This document shows positions 8,135-16,917 of a stretch of 64,000 bases of DNA, one piece after another (position 1 is the stretch's first letter; every line of letters begins with the position of its first letter). A program made the translations under genes and the position numbers. Source of the DNA: Eubacterium ruminantium (lineage in GTDB: Bacteria; Bacillota; Clostridia; Lachnospirales; Lachnospiraceae); the NCBI GenBank assembly GCA_900108205.1, contig FNUU01000005.1:124001-188000 (forward strand). Reading direction: 5' to 3'. The notes below the pieces were generated by a model that was not told where the DNA came from, made no database searches, and saw only the letters and a list, made by a program, of their open reading frames with translations.

Positions 8135-10192
8135 CTATTTACCACTTTTTTTCTTCTTGCCGGTTTTCTTTTTATTCTTATCCTCCTGCTTAGCCTTTTC
8201 TACGCTGTCAGAAGTTTCGATCTTATCTGCAATATCCTTTTTCTTCTCAGGATTCTTTCCGGAAGGCTTCTTCTTACCATCATTTTTATCATGCTTTGAA
8301 GCTTTATCAGCCTTTGCTTTTTCATGTGATCCTGCAGCATTTTCATTTGCAGTATCTGTTTCAGTCTTATCCGCCTCATACGCCACTTCCGTCTGAGTCT
8401 CCTCAGATGGCACCGGTGCGATCATAGGAGCTATGTATCTTGAATCATAATAATTAACCAGTGCAAGATATTCCTCGCTGCTCTTATCCATATTTTTTCC
8501 ATGAAGAGCATCCATGCGTTCATCTCTTGAAACCCTCTTGATGACATGTTTTGAAATGCTCTTAGCGTGGAGAGTTATTCCCTGAATACAATTGACAAGG
8601 TCATATAACGCAACACCGCCAACAACACCACAGTCACCGTCCTGAAGTCTTTCAACATGGTGAGATTCAACGATTTCTTTCATCTTATTGATAGTTTCCG
8701 AAAGCGGATGGATCTTATATGCAATGCTCATATTTTCATTGTCCGCCGCATTGAATGTCATACTCAGCATGGTTGCCGCAGCATCCGTCAGCGTATCAAC
8801 CTCCTTCTGTCCCTTAGGCGAGAAAACAATATTATTTTCATTGCATTCCTGTGCATTATAGGCAATATTCATACTGTAATCGCCTATACGCTCATAATCC
8901 GCTATCGTATTAAGCATTGCATTCAGCATGCTCTGATTATCAATAGTAAGCCTCTTTCTTTCAATCTTCACTATATAGTTTGAAAGAGCTGTCTCACATC
9001 TGTCGATAAAGTTTTCATTTTCGTCCAGAGTGTTAAAAGCATTTTTATCGTATTCCTTGAACAGGCTGACCGCAAGGTTATAATTCTCCTGGATCTTCTC
9101 GCCCATTACGCTCATAACTTCCTTACACTGATTGAGTGCAATTCCCGGCGTCTTGAGAAGCATATCATCCAGCTTGGCCAGCTCTTCATTTCCAGGAACT
9201 TCATCAGAATCCTTAAGTATCTTACCTGTTATATTTGCCATCTGCTTTGTAAACGGAAGAAGCACAAGGCTTATAATAAGATTAAATGCCAAATGTATAT
9301 TAGCTATATCACCTCTGTTGGCTGCCTTATCAAACAGCGGAATTCCTACAGTATAATAAATAACATAAACGATAATTGAAATAACTATCGCACCGACCAC
9401 ATTAAATAAAAGATAGCTGAGCGCCACTCTCTTTGCCTTTTTATTCGCTCCGATACCACCAAGAATGATGGTCATACATTTACCGATGTTCTGACCGATT
9501 ATGATAGGTACAGCTATACCAAAGGTAACGCTGCCGGTTGCCGAAAGCGCCTGCAGAATACCTACCGAAGCACTCGAACTCTGTATGATTGCAGTGAGCA
9601 CAAGGCCTGTAAGAATACCAATAAATGGATTACTGAAGGACAGGAAAAATTTTTGGAAATCTTTTGAATCCTTAAGAGGAGCAAATACTCCCTCCATCAG
9701 AGTCATACCATAGAAAAGTGTTCCCAGACCTATCATAATGCCGGCAACATCCTTAAGACGCTGCTTTTTTGTGAAAAGATAGATCATGGCGCCTATTGCA
9801 AGAAGCATATGGGCAAATGAAGACGGTTTTAAAAGCTGAAGAAAAATATTTCCGGAGCCAAGATCTCCAAGTCTGAGGATTTGTGCCGTAACCGTACTTC
9901 CGACATTCGCACCAAATACAACAGGTATCGCCTGTACAAGAGTCATAATTCCCGCATTTACAAAGCCTATAAGCATTATGGTAGTAGCCGCCGAACTCTG
10001 TATGATACCTGTAACTCCGAGTCCCAGGCCCCATCCTTTGATGGCTCCCACGCCCTTCCTTTTACTTGTTGTGAAGGTCTGCAGTATCTTCTCCAGGCCG
10101 GAACCCGCAAGCTTCTCAAGAGATGAGCCCATAAGATTCATACCAAACAAGAATAATCCAATTCCTCCAAAAAGATTCAATACATTTAACAA
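8135..10192 (-). CDS. Na+/phosphate cotransporter family protein (NptA/PhoU-like)
   Basis: About 685 residues. Two inverted membrane repeats carry QSSAATT and QSSSASVG, with GANVGSTVTAQ and GQNIGKC, the family signature of Na/Pi-II cotransporters. Residues about 340-570 are helical and PhoU-like. The last 70 residues are a Lys/Glu-rich disordered tail, unusual in composition. The start is taken as TTG at 10192, where AAGGAG lies 6 nt upstream; the longer GTG start at 10216 has no site. Family role: phosphate import or lipid-phosphate regulation at the cytoplasmic membrane. Single gene with its own terminator. Confidence 0.88.
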   Translation of the reverse strand: MLNVLNLFGGIGLFLFGMNLMGSSLEKLAGSGLEKILQTFTTSKRKGVGAIKGWGLGLGVTGIIQSSAATTIMLIGFVNAGIMTLVQAIPVVFGANVGSTVTAQILRLGDLGSGNIFLQLLKPSSFAHMLLAIGAMIYLFTKKQRLKDVAGIMIGLGTLFYGMTLMEGVFAPLKDSKDFQKFFLSFSNPFIGILTGLVLTAIIQSSSASVGILQALSATGSVTFGIAVPIIIGQNIGKCMTIILGGIGANKKAKRVALSYLLFNVVGAIVISIIVYVIYYTVGIPLFDKAANRGDIANIHLAFNLIISLVLLPFTKQMANITGKILKDSDEVPGNEELAKLDDMLLKTPGIALNQCKEVMSVMGEKIQENYNLAVSLFKEYDKNAFNTLDENENFIDRCETALSNYIVKIERKRLTIDNQSMLNAMLNTIADYERIGDYSMNIAYNAQECNENNIVFSPKGQKEVDTLTDAAATMLSMTFNAADNENMSIAYKIHPLSETINKMKEIVESHHVERLQDGDCGVVGGVALYDLVNCIQGITLHAKSISKHVIKRVSRDERMDALHGKNMDKSSEEYLALVNYYDSRYIAPMIAPVPSEETQTEVAYEADKTETDTANENAAGSHEKAKADKASKHDKNDGKKKPSGKNPEKKKDIADKIETSDSVEKAKQEDKNKKKTGKKKKSGK

Positions 10193-10217
10193 TTCTTTCT
10201 CCTTAGTCTGCCACACA

Positions 10218-10274
10218 AGGTACCCGAGAGACGCTAGTTCCGCAGGATTATGAGATGCGGTTTTGCTTTCTCAT
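10218..10274 (-). repeat. Dispersed palindromic repeat, copy B (inverted)
   Basis: On the minus strand it reads ACCGCATCTCATAATCCTGC then GGAACTAGCGTCTCTCGGGT. Similarity to copy A extends left through TGAGAA-A-GCAAAA. It abuts the start of the Na/Pi gene. From 10275 to 10557 I see only AT-rich DNA. Confidence 0.75.
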
Positions 10275-10557
10275 CATATACCACTTATAGCAGTTTAAAT
10301 CATAAAAAAATATATTTTCTAACCATAACTACCCATATTATATATATAGTATACTTCATGGTTTTTCAAGATAATTCTAAATTATTGTCTCTTTTCGGCA
10401 TTTATTCCAAAAATAATACACGTAATTAGCAAGATAAACCATACACTTTATATGCCCACAGACTCCTCTCATAATCTTGATTTCCTCAGTTCATTTAGTG
10501 ACTCCGTCACCCAGTGATGGTTGCATATATTTACACATACTCCCCCTCATTGTCTGC

Positions 10558-10595
10558 AAAAAAAGGCCTGCGTGCTTATAACACGCAGACCTTTT
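10558..10595. terminator. Terminator downstream of the SulP gene
   Basis: AAAAAAGGCCTGCGTG pairs with CACGCAGACCTTTTT around a short loop. Works in either direction; the SulP gene ends at 10713 on the minus strand. Confidence 0.85.
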
Positions 10596-10629
10596 TATCT
10601 TCTCTCAATATATTATGAAAAATATTATA

Positions 10630-10690
10630 AGAAACAAAAAATCGCTTCTCATAATCCTGCGGTGCTAAAGCCGCCTCTCATAACCCTAAA
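10630..10690 (+). repeat. Dispersed palindromic repeat, copy C
   Basis: TCTCATAATCCTGCGGTGCT followed by AAAGCCGCCTCTCATAACCC. Diverged from copy A but with a compensated inner stem (GCGGTGCTAAAGCCGC). Lies between the SulP stop and its terminator. Confidence 0.7.
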
Positions 10691-10712
10691 TAACCGACAT
10701 TCCTACGGTATA

Positions 10713-12380
10713 TTATTCAGCTTCGGCATGCCCTGTTTCCAGTTTAGCTGCCCATTCAAGAGCGTCATCAATATGCGGTCTGAAGTTATCCTCGCCAACC
10801 TTTTTGATAAATCCGCTCTTCTCCATTGTATGATACGGCTGTTCATTTACATGTGAAAATACAAGCTTTATATTGCTCTTGCTGCATCTTTCATACAGCT
10901 GCTCCATAGCGTGCATTGCAGTGGCATCAAGAGCAGGAACACCTCTCATACGAATGATTATGACCTTTGTAAAGTCCTTAAAATCAACTGTAGCAAGTCT
11001 GTCAGCATCACCGAAGAACATCGGTCCTGAGATTTCATAAACACGAACATGCTTCGGAACCGCCTTGAGTTCAGGTCCATCCGGATCCTCATCAGGATCG
11101 TAATATTTCCAGCTTGAAACCGCTGATTCATCACTCATTCTCTTCATGAAGAGAACAACAGCAATAAGCATACCAACCTCGATAGCAACAACAAGGTCAA
11201 ATACTACTGTAAGAATAAATGTTATCACAAGCACCAGGATATCACTCTTAGGCGCCGTCTTACAAAGATGCACGAAGGTTCTCCACTGGCACATATTATA
11301 AGCCACCATGAAAAGTATAGCTGCTATGGTAGGCATAGGTATAAGCTCTGCATACGGCATAAGTATCACAAGCACAAGTACAAGTACGATAGAATGTGTT
11401 ATACCTGCGATTGGTGTACGTCCGCCATTTTTAACATTTGCTGCTGTTCTTGCGATGGCTCCTGTTGCAGGAATTCCTCCAAAAAGAGCTGAACCGATAT
11501 TTCCGGCACCCTGAGCGATAAGCTCCATATTCGATCTGTGATGTGAATTGATCATACCATCTGCTACAACGCAGGAAAGAAGAGATTCTATAGCTGCAAG
11601 GATTGCAATGGTAAATGCATCCGGCATAACTGCCTTTATTGTACTAATGTTCATCTCCGGCATATTAAATGACGGCAGCTTATTGCTGATGGTATAAAGA
11701 TTACCAATTGTATTTACATCCATCTTGAGAAGCTTTACCATAGCAATTCCCACAATAACTGCTATAAGTGAACCCGGAATCTTTTCTGTAATAAACGGCC
11801 AGATTATAAGCACTGCAAGACATACAACGCCCACGAGCACAGCCTGCCAATTAACGGTAGTAATATTCTTGCCGATGGCTTCCAGCTTTTCAAGAGTTTC
11901 AATGGTCTTGGTACCAAGAGGATAGCTGAGTCCCATAAAGTCCTTTATCTGTCCGATAAGGATGGTTACCGCGATACCTGCCGTAAATCCTGTTGTAATT
12001 GTATATGGTATAAATTTTATAAGAGAACCAAGCCTGAGGAAGCCCATAACGATAAGAATGATACCGGCTATGATCGTAGCAAGAGCAAGTCCTCCCATGC
12101 CACGATTGGCAACGATGCCTGCTACTATGGTCGCAAATGCCGCCGTTGGTCCCGCTATCTGTACACGGCTTCCACCCAGAAATGAAATGATAAAACCTGC
12201 TACGATAGCTGTATAAAGTCCCTGTTCCGGGCCAACTCCGGATGCGAGCGCCAGCGCTATGGAAAGTGGCAGTGCTATTATGGCAACGATGATACCCGCA
12301 ACAACGTCTGTTACAAGCTTTTTACCGTTGTAGTTTTTGAGATTGCTGAAAAGCATAGGCTTCAGCTTGTCCTTCTTCAT
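10713..12380 (-). CDS. SulP family anion permease with STAS domain
   Basis: 555 residues. About 12 membrane segments, with the SulP core near the start (VAGIIVAIIALPLSIALALASGVGPEQGLYTAIVAG) and the AGPTAAF motif. A C-terminal STAS domain starts at about residue 440 (VRVYEISGPMFFGDADRL) and includes VPALDATAMHAMEQL in the conserved phosphorylation-loop position. Family members move sulfate, bicarbonate or other anions; the substrate cannot be told. AAGGGAG sits 8 nt before the ATG. Single-gene unit. Confidence 0.92.
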   Translation of the reverse strand: MKKDKLKPMLFSNLKNYNGKKLVTDVVAGIIVAIIALPLSIALALASGVGPEQGLYTAIVAGFIISFLGGSRVQIAGPTAAFATIVAGIVANRGMGGLALATIIAGIILIVMGFLRLGSLIKFIPYTITTGFTAGIAVTILIGQIKDFMGLSYPLGTKTIETLEKLEAIGKNITTVNWQAVLVGVVCLAVLIIWPFITEKIPGSLIAVIVGIAMVKLLKMDVNTIGNLYTISNKLPSFNMPEMNISTIKAVMPDAFTIAILAAIESLLSCVVADGMINSHHRSNMELIAQGAGNIGSALFGGIPATGAIARTAANVKNGGRTPIAGITHSIVLVLVLVILMPYAELIPMPTIAAILFMVAYNMCQWRTFVHLCKTAPKSDILVLVITFILTVVFDLVVAIEVGMLIAVVLFMKRMSDESAVSSWKYYDPDEDPDGPELKAVPKHVRVYEISGPMFFGDADRLATVDFKDFTKVIIIRMRGVPALDATAMHAMEQLYERCSKSNIKLVFSHVNEQPYHTMEKSGFIKKVGEDNFRPHIDDALEWAAKLETGHAEAE

Positions 12381-12454
12381 AAAAAAATTCTCCCTTCAAA
12401 AAGTGCAATACCACCGTTATACACTCATGAAGGGAAAATTTCAAGATTTTTTTA

Positions 12455-13897
12455 TTACTTATCGCTGTTTTCCGGCTGACTAAAACCCTGATTAGGATCA
12501 AAGCCCTGCGACGGATCAAATCCCTCTGGCGGTGTAAAATCGCCGTCCTGATTTCCCGGTTTACTGAAACCGCCTTTGCCACCCATTCCGCCGTGGCCGC
12601 CCATTCCGCCGAACTGATTAGTTATATCTTCTGTTTCTTCACCGTTTACTATGATCGTTCCTCCTGAATGTTCTGCTTCAATGTCATAATCAAATGGAAA
12701 CTGTGCTGTCACATCAACTGTTCCGCCCTTGATATAAAGGTAGCCATTGGAATCTAATCCATCAGTATCTCCCTGTCCCATCACAACCTTGATATATCCG
12801 CCGTTTACCTCTATGGTTGGTGTGTAGGAGTTTGATTTCTTTGCTGCATTTATACCGTCATCGCTGGCCTCCATCGAAATATTGCCATCATTTAACTGGA
12901 CATATGTGCCTTCTATACATTCAGCAGCTTTTATTGTTATATCACCTCCATCGATCTGTACAACTGTTGTTGCGTGAATTCCGTCGTCACCGGCTGTAAG
13001 ATTAAGGGTTCCGCCGCAAATATATACAAATCCCGTTGAATTATCATCGTCATTCTCTGCATGTACAGCATCATTACCTGCTGAAATGGTTATACTGCCG
13101 TCAGCTATTCTTACAGAATCATTTGCTTCAATTCCGGCGTCCTCAGCTGTTATATTAAGTGTACTGCCTGTGATCTTAAGATCATCCTTGCCGCTTATAC
13201 CATTGTCGGAAGAGTTAACCGTAAGCGTTCCGGTACCATTGATAACCAGATCATCCTTTGAGAATATGACTGCATCGGTTTTAGTATCGCCATCCGCTTC
13301 GAATTCGCCTGTCACCGACAAGGAATTATCTCCTGAAGTGGTAACAAATACCTTATCTGCATTTTTAACATAAATACAAGGCTTGCTTGTATTTGTAATA
13401 GTTGCATTGTCAAGGACTATCTGAACCTTATCGTCATCTCCCGCATCCACAACGATCTCGGCTTCTGAAGCTGTTCCGCTTATCACGTAAACTCCAGCTT
13501 TTGTAATACTTATATCCTGTCCATCCTTAAGACTGATGCTTTCTGCTTCGGAAGTATCTGCTGTCTGCTTCAGATCTCTGTCTGAGAAGAAATCCGCCGC
13601 CTCCAGAAGTCCACCTTCATATATATTCAGTTCTGAAGCAGCATCACTTTTTGTATTCTCTTCAGTCTTATCGCTTCCACCATCGTTATCTTCGGTTTTC
13701 TCAGTTTTGTCCTCAGTTTTCTCTTCGGTTTTACTTTCGGTTTTTTCGGTAGTCACACCGGTTTTTTCAACAGTAGCCAGTACTGTTCCATTGGCCGCCG
13801 CCTCGGTATTCACCTTCTTCTCCGTACTGTTACCACAGGCTGCAAGCGATATAAGTAATGCTGCAGAAATAATTGCCGCTGTTATTTTTTTATACAT
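12455..13897 (-). CDS. DUF4353-type carbohydrate-binding-domain lipoprotein
   Basis: 480 residues from ATG 13897 (AAAGGAG 6 nt upstream; the longer frame to 13927 lacks a site). Signal peptide plus lipobox LAAC places it on the outer membrane face. A Thr/Glu/Lys/Asp-rich linker (about 25-80) is followed by a right-handed beta-helix-like repeat region full of short turns (VQIVLDNATI, KTDAVIFSKDDLVINGTG, DDGIHATTVVQIDGG, SDDGINAAKK). The C-terminus is Gly/Met-rich then QGFDP repeats. This matches proteins annotated as carbohydrate-binding domain-containing (DUF4353). Role in adhesion or cell-envelope interaction is an inference. Confidence 0.82.
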   Translation of the reverse strand: MYKKITAAIISAALLISLAACGNSTEKKVNTEAAANGTVLATVEKTGVTTEKTESKTEEKTEDKTEKTEDNDGGSDKTEENTKSDAASELNIYEGGLLEAADFFSDRDLKQTADTSEAESISLKDGQDISITKAGVYVISGTASEAEIVVDAGDDDKVQIVLDNATITNTSKPCIYVKNADKVFVTTSGDNSLSVTGEFEADGDTKTDAVIFSKDDLVINGTGTLTVNSSDNGISGKDDLKITGSTLNITAEDAGIEANDSVRIADGSITISAGNDAVHAENDDDNSTGFVYICGGTLNLTAGDDGIHATTVVQIDGGDITIKAAECIEGTYVQLNDGNISMEASDDGINAAKKSNSYTPTIEVNGGYIKVVMGQGDTDGLDSNGYLYIKGGTVDVTAQFPFDYDIEAEHSGGTIIVNGEETEDITNQFGGMGGHGGMGGKGGFSKPGNQDGDFTPPEGFDPSQGFDPNQGFSQPENSDK

Positions 13898-14020
13898 AAT
13901 AGTCTCCTTTCCTAAACCGGATGCCATATATCATGGTCTTTCCGGATGCTTTGTTCGTATTTTTTTTATTTATTCTGTTTCAAATCTTATACCCCAAAGC
14001 TTAAAGGAAACTTAAAGTAT

Positions 14021-14638
14021 TTATTTTTTTTCCAATCTTTTATTTATTGACGCTCTTGAATATGCAAAACCAAAGAATGCCCCGCAGAGGCCGCCCACAA
14101 TATGTGTGATATGTGAAACATTATCATGTACTGCGAACTGTGCCCATACTTCCTTGCCAAGATAAACCAGTATGACAAGTATCATGGTGATAGGTATGCC
14201 ATCGCCCTCCTTAAGATTAACGGCAGAAGCAACTATGATCATCATAAATACAACTCCGCTGGCGCCAAGAAGTGCCACCTTCGGAATAAATATGATCTGC
14301 ACTATACTTTCAATAACAGAACATATAGCTATCATTTCTATAAGATTTCTTGCTCCGTATTTTTCTTCAAGAATAGGTCCCAAAAGAAGAAACAGAGTCA
14401 TATTTCCAAATAAGTGATTAAAATCAATATGTCCCAGCGAATGTCCAAAGAGTCTTACAAACCACGCAATACTGAGTTTTGACCTGTACACCGAAAAGAA
14501 TTCCATTGTGGTCTTTCCCTTAGATAAATAATCCAACCCCAGCACAGCAAGACAAATGATCGCAAATGTCAGAGTTACCGGCGCATTATACTTTAATTTA
14601 AATCCACCATTTTTTTCACCACTACTCGTTGATCCCAT
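14021..14638 (-). CDS. Rhomboid family intramembrane serine protease
   Basis: 205 residues, six predicted membrane segments. HIDFNHLFGNMTLF is the L1/TM2 rhomboid motif, GASGVVFMM carries the catalytic Ser, and ISHITHIVGGLCGAFFGF contains the partner His. AGGAGG lies 7 nt before the ATG. Cleaves membrane-anchored substrates (family knowledge); no target is suggested by neighbours. Confidence 0.9.
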   Translation of the reverse strand: MGSTSSGEKNGGFKLKYNAPVTLTFAIICLAVLGLDYLSKGKTTMEFFSVYRSKLSIAWFVRLFGHSLGHIDFNHLFGNMTLFLLLGPILEEKYGARNLIEMIAICSVIESIVQIIFIPKVALLGASGVVFMMIIVASAVNLKEGDGIPITMILVILVYLGKEVWAQFAVHDNVSHITHIVGGLCGAFFGFAYSRASINKRLEKK

Positions 14639-14756
14639 CTTTCAACCTCCTGTAATATTTTGTCGTATATCATATCCCACACTCCAGACATATTTTGTAA
14701 CATATCATATTCCGAAGCATGACGCTGGTATCCATCAACACAGCTTCTGCCTTGTA

Positions 14757-15482
14757 TCATTTATGTCTCATCTGTCTCCACTCTTTAAGTATATATACCA
14801 GATGTCTCATTCCATCTCTTACGGTTTTAAGCTTCGACTTCCTTTCGGCTGTACATTTTCTGAGAACCACAGCCCCCTGCGCTATCCTAAGGTGATGCTT
14901 TTCCGCTTCTCTTATCATTTCCGTGGCAAATTCCATACCATCGGTTCTTAAATCCATTTTTTCAACTGCATCTCTTGTAAGTCCCCGGAGCCCGCAGTGA
15001 AAATCTCTAACCTTAGAATGAAGGAATCGTCTCGCCAGAAAGGAAAGCATGCCGGCTCCGAATCTGTGAGAAAAAGGCATCGCCCCCTTCTCTATCCCTC
15101 CGGCGAATCTGTCACCGATCACCATATCATATTTACCGGACAGCAGCGCCTTCACCATAGGTTTCATATGATAAAAATCGTAAGTTGTGTCGCAGTCTCC
15201 GATCATAACAGCGATGCCCCTCATTTCTGAAAGACCGGTTCTTATCGCGCGGCCATACCCTCTTCGCGGCTCATATATAACTCTTGCGCCGTGCGCCTCT
15301 GCCACCTTTGCGGAAGCGTCTTTCGATGCATTATCCACAATAAGAATTTCTCCCGGTATACCACTGTCCTGAAGAAACCTCTCGGCCTCATCAACAGATT
15401 CTCCGACAGCATTCTCTTCATTTAAGCAAGGCATCAGTATCGTCAGAATAATGTCTGTATCATTTTTTCTTTTTATTTCCAT
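14757..15482 (-). CDS. Family 2 glycosyltransferase (polyprenyl-phosphate sugar transferase-like)
   Basis: 241 residues, single GT-A domain: ILMPCLNEENAVGESVDEAE at the N-terminus, ILIVDNASKDASAKVAEAHG, RRGYGRAIRTGL, and IGDCDTTYDF, a DxD-like metal site. HCGLRGLTRDAVEKMDL and the final basic helix resemble dolichol/polyprenyl-phosphate mannose synthase-like enzymes. It lacks the C-terminal membrane pair of GtrB types. The start overlaps the preceding membrane-protein gene by 23 bp, so the two are one operon, probably a glycan or lipid-linked sugar pathway. Confidence 0.87.
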   Translation of the reverse strand: MEIKRKNDTDIILTILMPCLNEENAVGESVDEAERFLQDSGIPGEILIVDNASKDASAKVAEAHGARVIYEPRRGYGRAIRTGLSEMRGIAVMIGDCDTTYDFYHMKPMVKALLSGKYDMVIGDRFAGGIEKGAMPFSHRFGAGMLSFLARRFLHSKVRDFHCGLRGLTRDAVEKMDLRTDGMEFATEMIREAEKHHLRIAQGAVVLRKCTAERKSKLKTVRDGMRHLVYILKEWRQMRHK

Positions 15483-16770
15483 GTCCCATCCTGCTCCGGT
15501 CTGTCAGCTCTCCAAAAATCAACGTAAGAGCGAGGATCGTAATGATCTGTGCCCTGTATGTAAAGAAATAGTGGAGAAATGAATGATTATGCAGCACCAC
15601 GTATCTTATATAAGGTATCACTGCTATGATCAAATAGATAAGAATATATTTTCTGTCGACTTTATTTCTTTTATATACAAACATGATATAACTGAGGACC
15701 AGCAGCACCGCAATACTTATCACTGCACCGGTCTCTCCAGTCTGCCACGGCATAAGCGACTTGATATTTCTCGACAACGCCCTGGTTATGTAAGTCCATG
15801 TACTCAGCCCCACATTTCCTCCAAGTCTTTCCTCGATATGCTCTGAAACATATTTTAACGGATTGATATGAAGATATAATCCGGCTATGACCCATTTTGA
15901 GATCCAGGTAAATGCATACCCTGCGCCCCAGACAAGGCTGTAGCATAGAGCCTTTTTCCATGCATCCATATGACGTTCCACGCCATCATATCGCCTGTTT
16001 TTTCTGAACCACAGCAGAAGCAGAAGCGGCACAAAAAGAGTTATAAGCTCCGTGGTAAGGAAATCCATAAAGGATGTCAGCATTCCGAATATAAGAAAAT
16101 ACAGTCCGGTCCACTTGGTCTTATAATTTATCTCCCTTCGAGTGATCATTATGGAAAAGATCAGCATAAGCAGGAAGGTCCATGTATATTCCAGAGAAAA
16201 CGGAACCACGTAGGAAAATGTGAGTATCAGTCCCAGCAAAAGCCCCACGGCCGGTATATATATTCTGTGAATAAAAAGCATCAGCAGGAGTATACCTGTA
16301 AGAAGCCCCAGGACAACTGCATTTACAATATAAATCTGCTTAATGTTAAAAATGAGAAGCAGCGGTTTCAGCAAGGTGATGGAACCATGCCAGTACCTCA
16401 TATACTGTTTATTTGCCGGAAGGTCTTCTTCTGAAGCGTGTTTTAAATCTGCGCTTTCGGGCTCTTCAGACCTGTCATAATAAGACGACCACATAACCGT
16501 TTCCATGGTCCTGCCGTTTCCGAACTGCCATGCGATCCCCAGCAAAATAGCATCTGCATATCTGTCCACCCTTGTCGAATCTATATTACCTGTAATGCTG
16601 TGAAATAAAGGCTTTTCCATAAGGTAATCTGCAGATTCAACCACGTTCTCTTTAATTTTTTCTCTTGGTATTCCTGCTGTTATGAGTATAGCTCCAACCA
16701 GCACCGTAAGCGTCACTGCAAACACTATTACATATACCAATACTGTTTTTAATTTATTATTCTCTTCCAT
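15460..16770 (-). CDS. Multi-pass membrane protein, possible GT-C-like partner of the GT2
   Basis: 436 residues with about 9-10 hydrophobic segments and a large early extracellular loop (about 35-125, SADYLMEKPLFHSITGNIDS). I do not recognise a family; the arrangement resembles membrane glycosyltransferases using lipid-linked sugars, and pairing with a GT2 supports this. Start at ATG 16770; no good Shine-Dalgarno sequence is seen, and the start lies only 16 nt after a large folded element (16786-16907), so translation may depend on that structure. Confidence 0.65.
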   Translation of the reverse strand: MEENNKLKTVLVYVIVFAVTLTVLVGAILITAGIPREKIKENVVESADYLMEKPLFHSITGNIDSTRVDRYADAILLGIAWQFGNGRTMETVMWSSYYDRSEEPESADLKHASEEDLPANKQYMRYWHGSITLLKPLLLIFNIKQIYIVNAVVLGLLTGILLLMLFIHRIYIPAVGLLLGLILTFSYVVPFSLEYTWTFLLMLIFSIMITRREINYKTKWTGLYFLIFGMLTSFMDFLTTELITLFVPLLLLLWFRKNRRYDGVERHMDAWKKALCYSLVWGAGYAFTWISKWVIAGLYLHINPLKYVSEHIEERLGGNVGLSTWTYITRALSRNIKSLMPWQTGETGAVISIAVLLVLSYIMFVYKRNKVDRKYILIYLIIAVIPYIRYVVLHNHSFLHYFFTYRAQIITILALTLIFGELTDRSRMGHGNKKKK

Positions 16771-16785
16771 TTTTCCCAAAAAATT

Positions 16786-16907
16786 AACCTATCCGGTCTT
16801 CACGGCGGTACATGGCAGAACCATAGCAGCCATAACAGCTGTTCTGCCTTAATATTGCAAGACCGGGTACATTGCCGGTACAATACGCCGTGAATACGCG
16901 ATAGGTT
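16786..16907 (-). ncRNA. Candidate structured RNA element (three-way junction) in a leader or gene junction
   Basis: 122 nt of nested complementarity. Outer stem AACCTATC (16786-16793) pairs with GATAGGTT (16900-16907); the next stem TTCACGGCG (16799-16807) pairs with CGCCGTGAA (16886-16894). Inside are two hairpins: GGCAGAAC/GTTCTGCC (16814-16848) and ACCGG/CCGGT (16862-16879). On the minus strand it follows the EAL gene stop at once and is followed by AATTTTTT just before the next ATG. It could be a terminator-like junction, attenuator or riboswitch. It does not match the c-di-GMP-I or -II consensus as I know them. Confidence 0.5.
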
Positions 16908-16917
16908 TTATAATATT

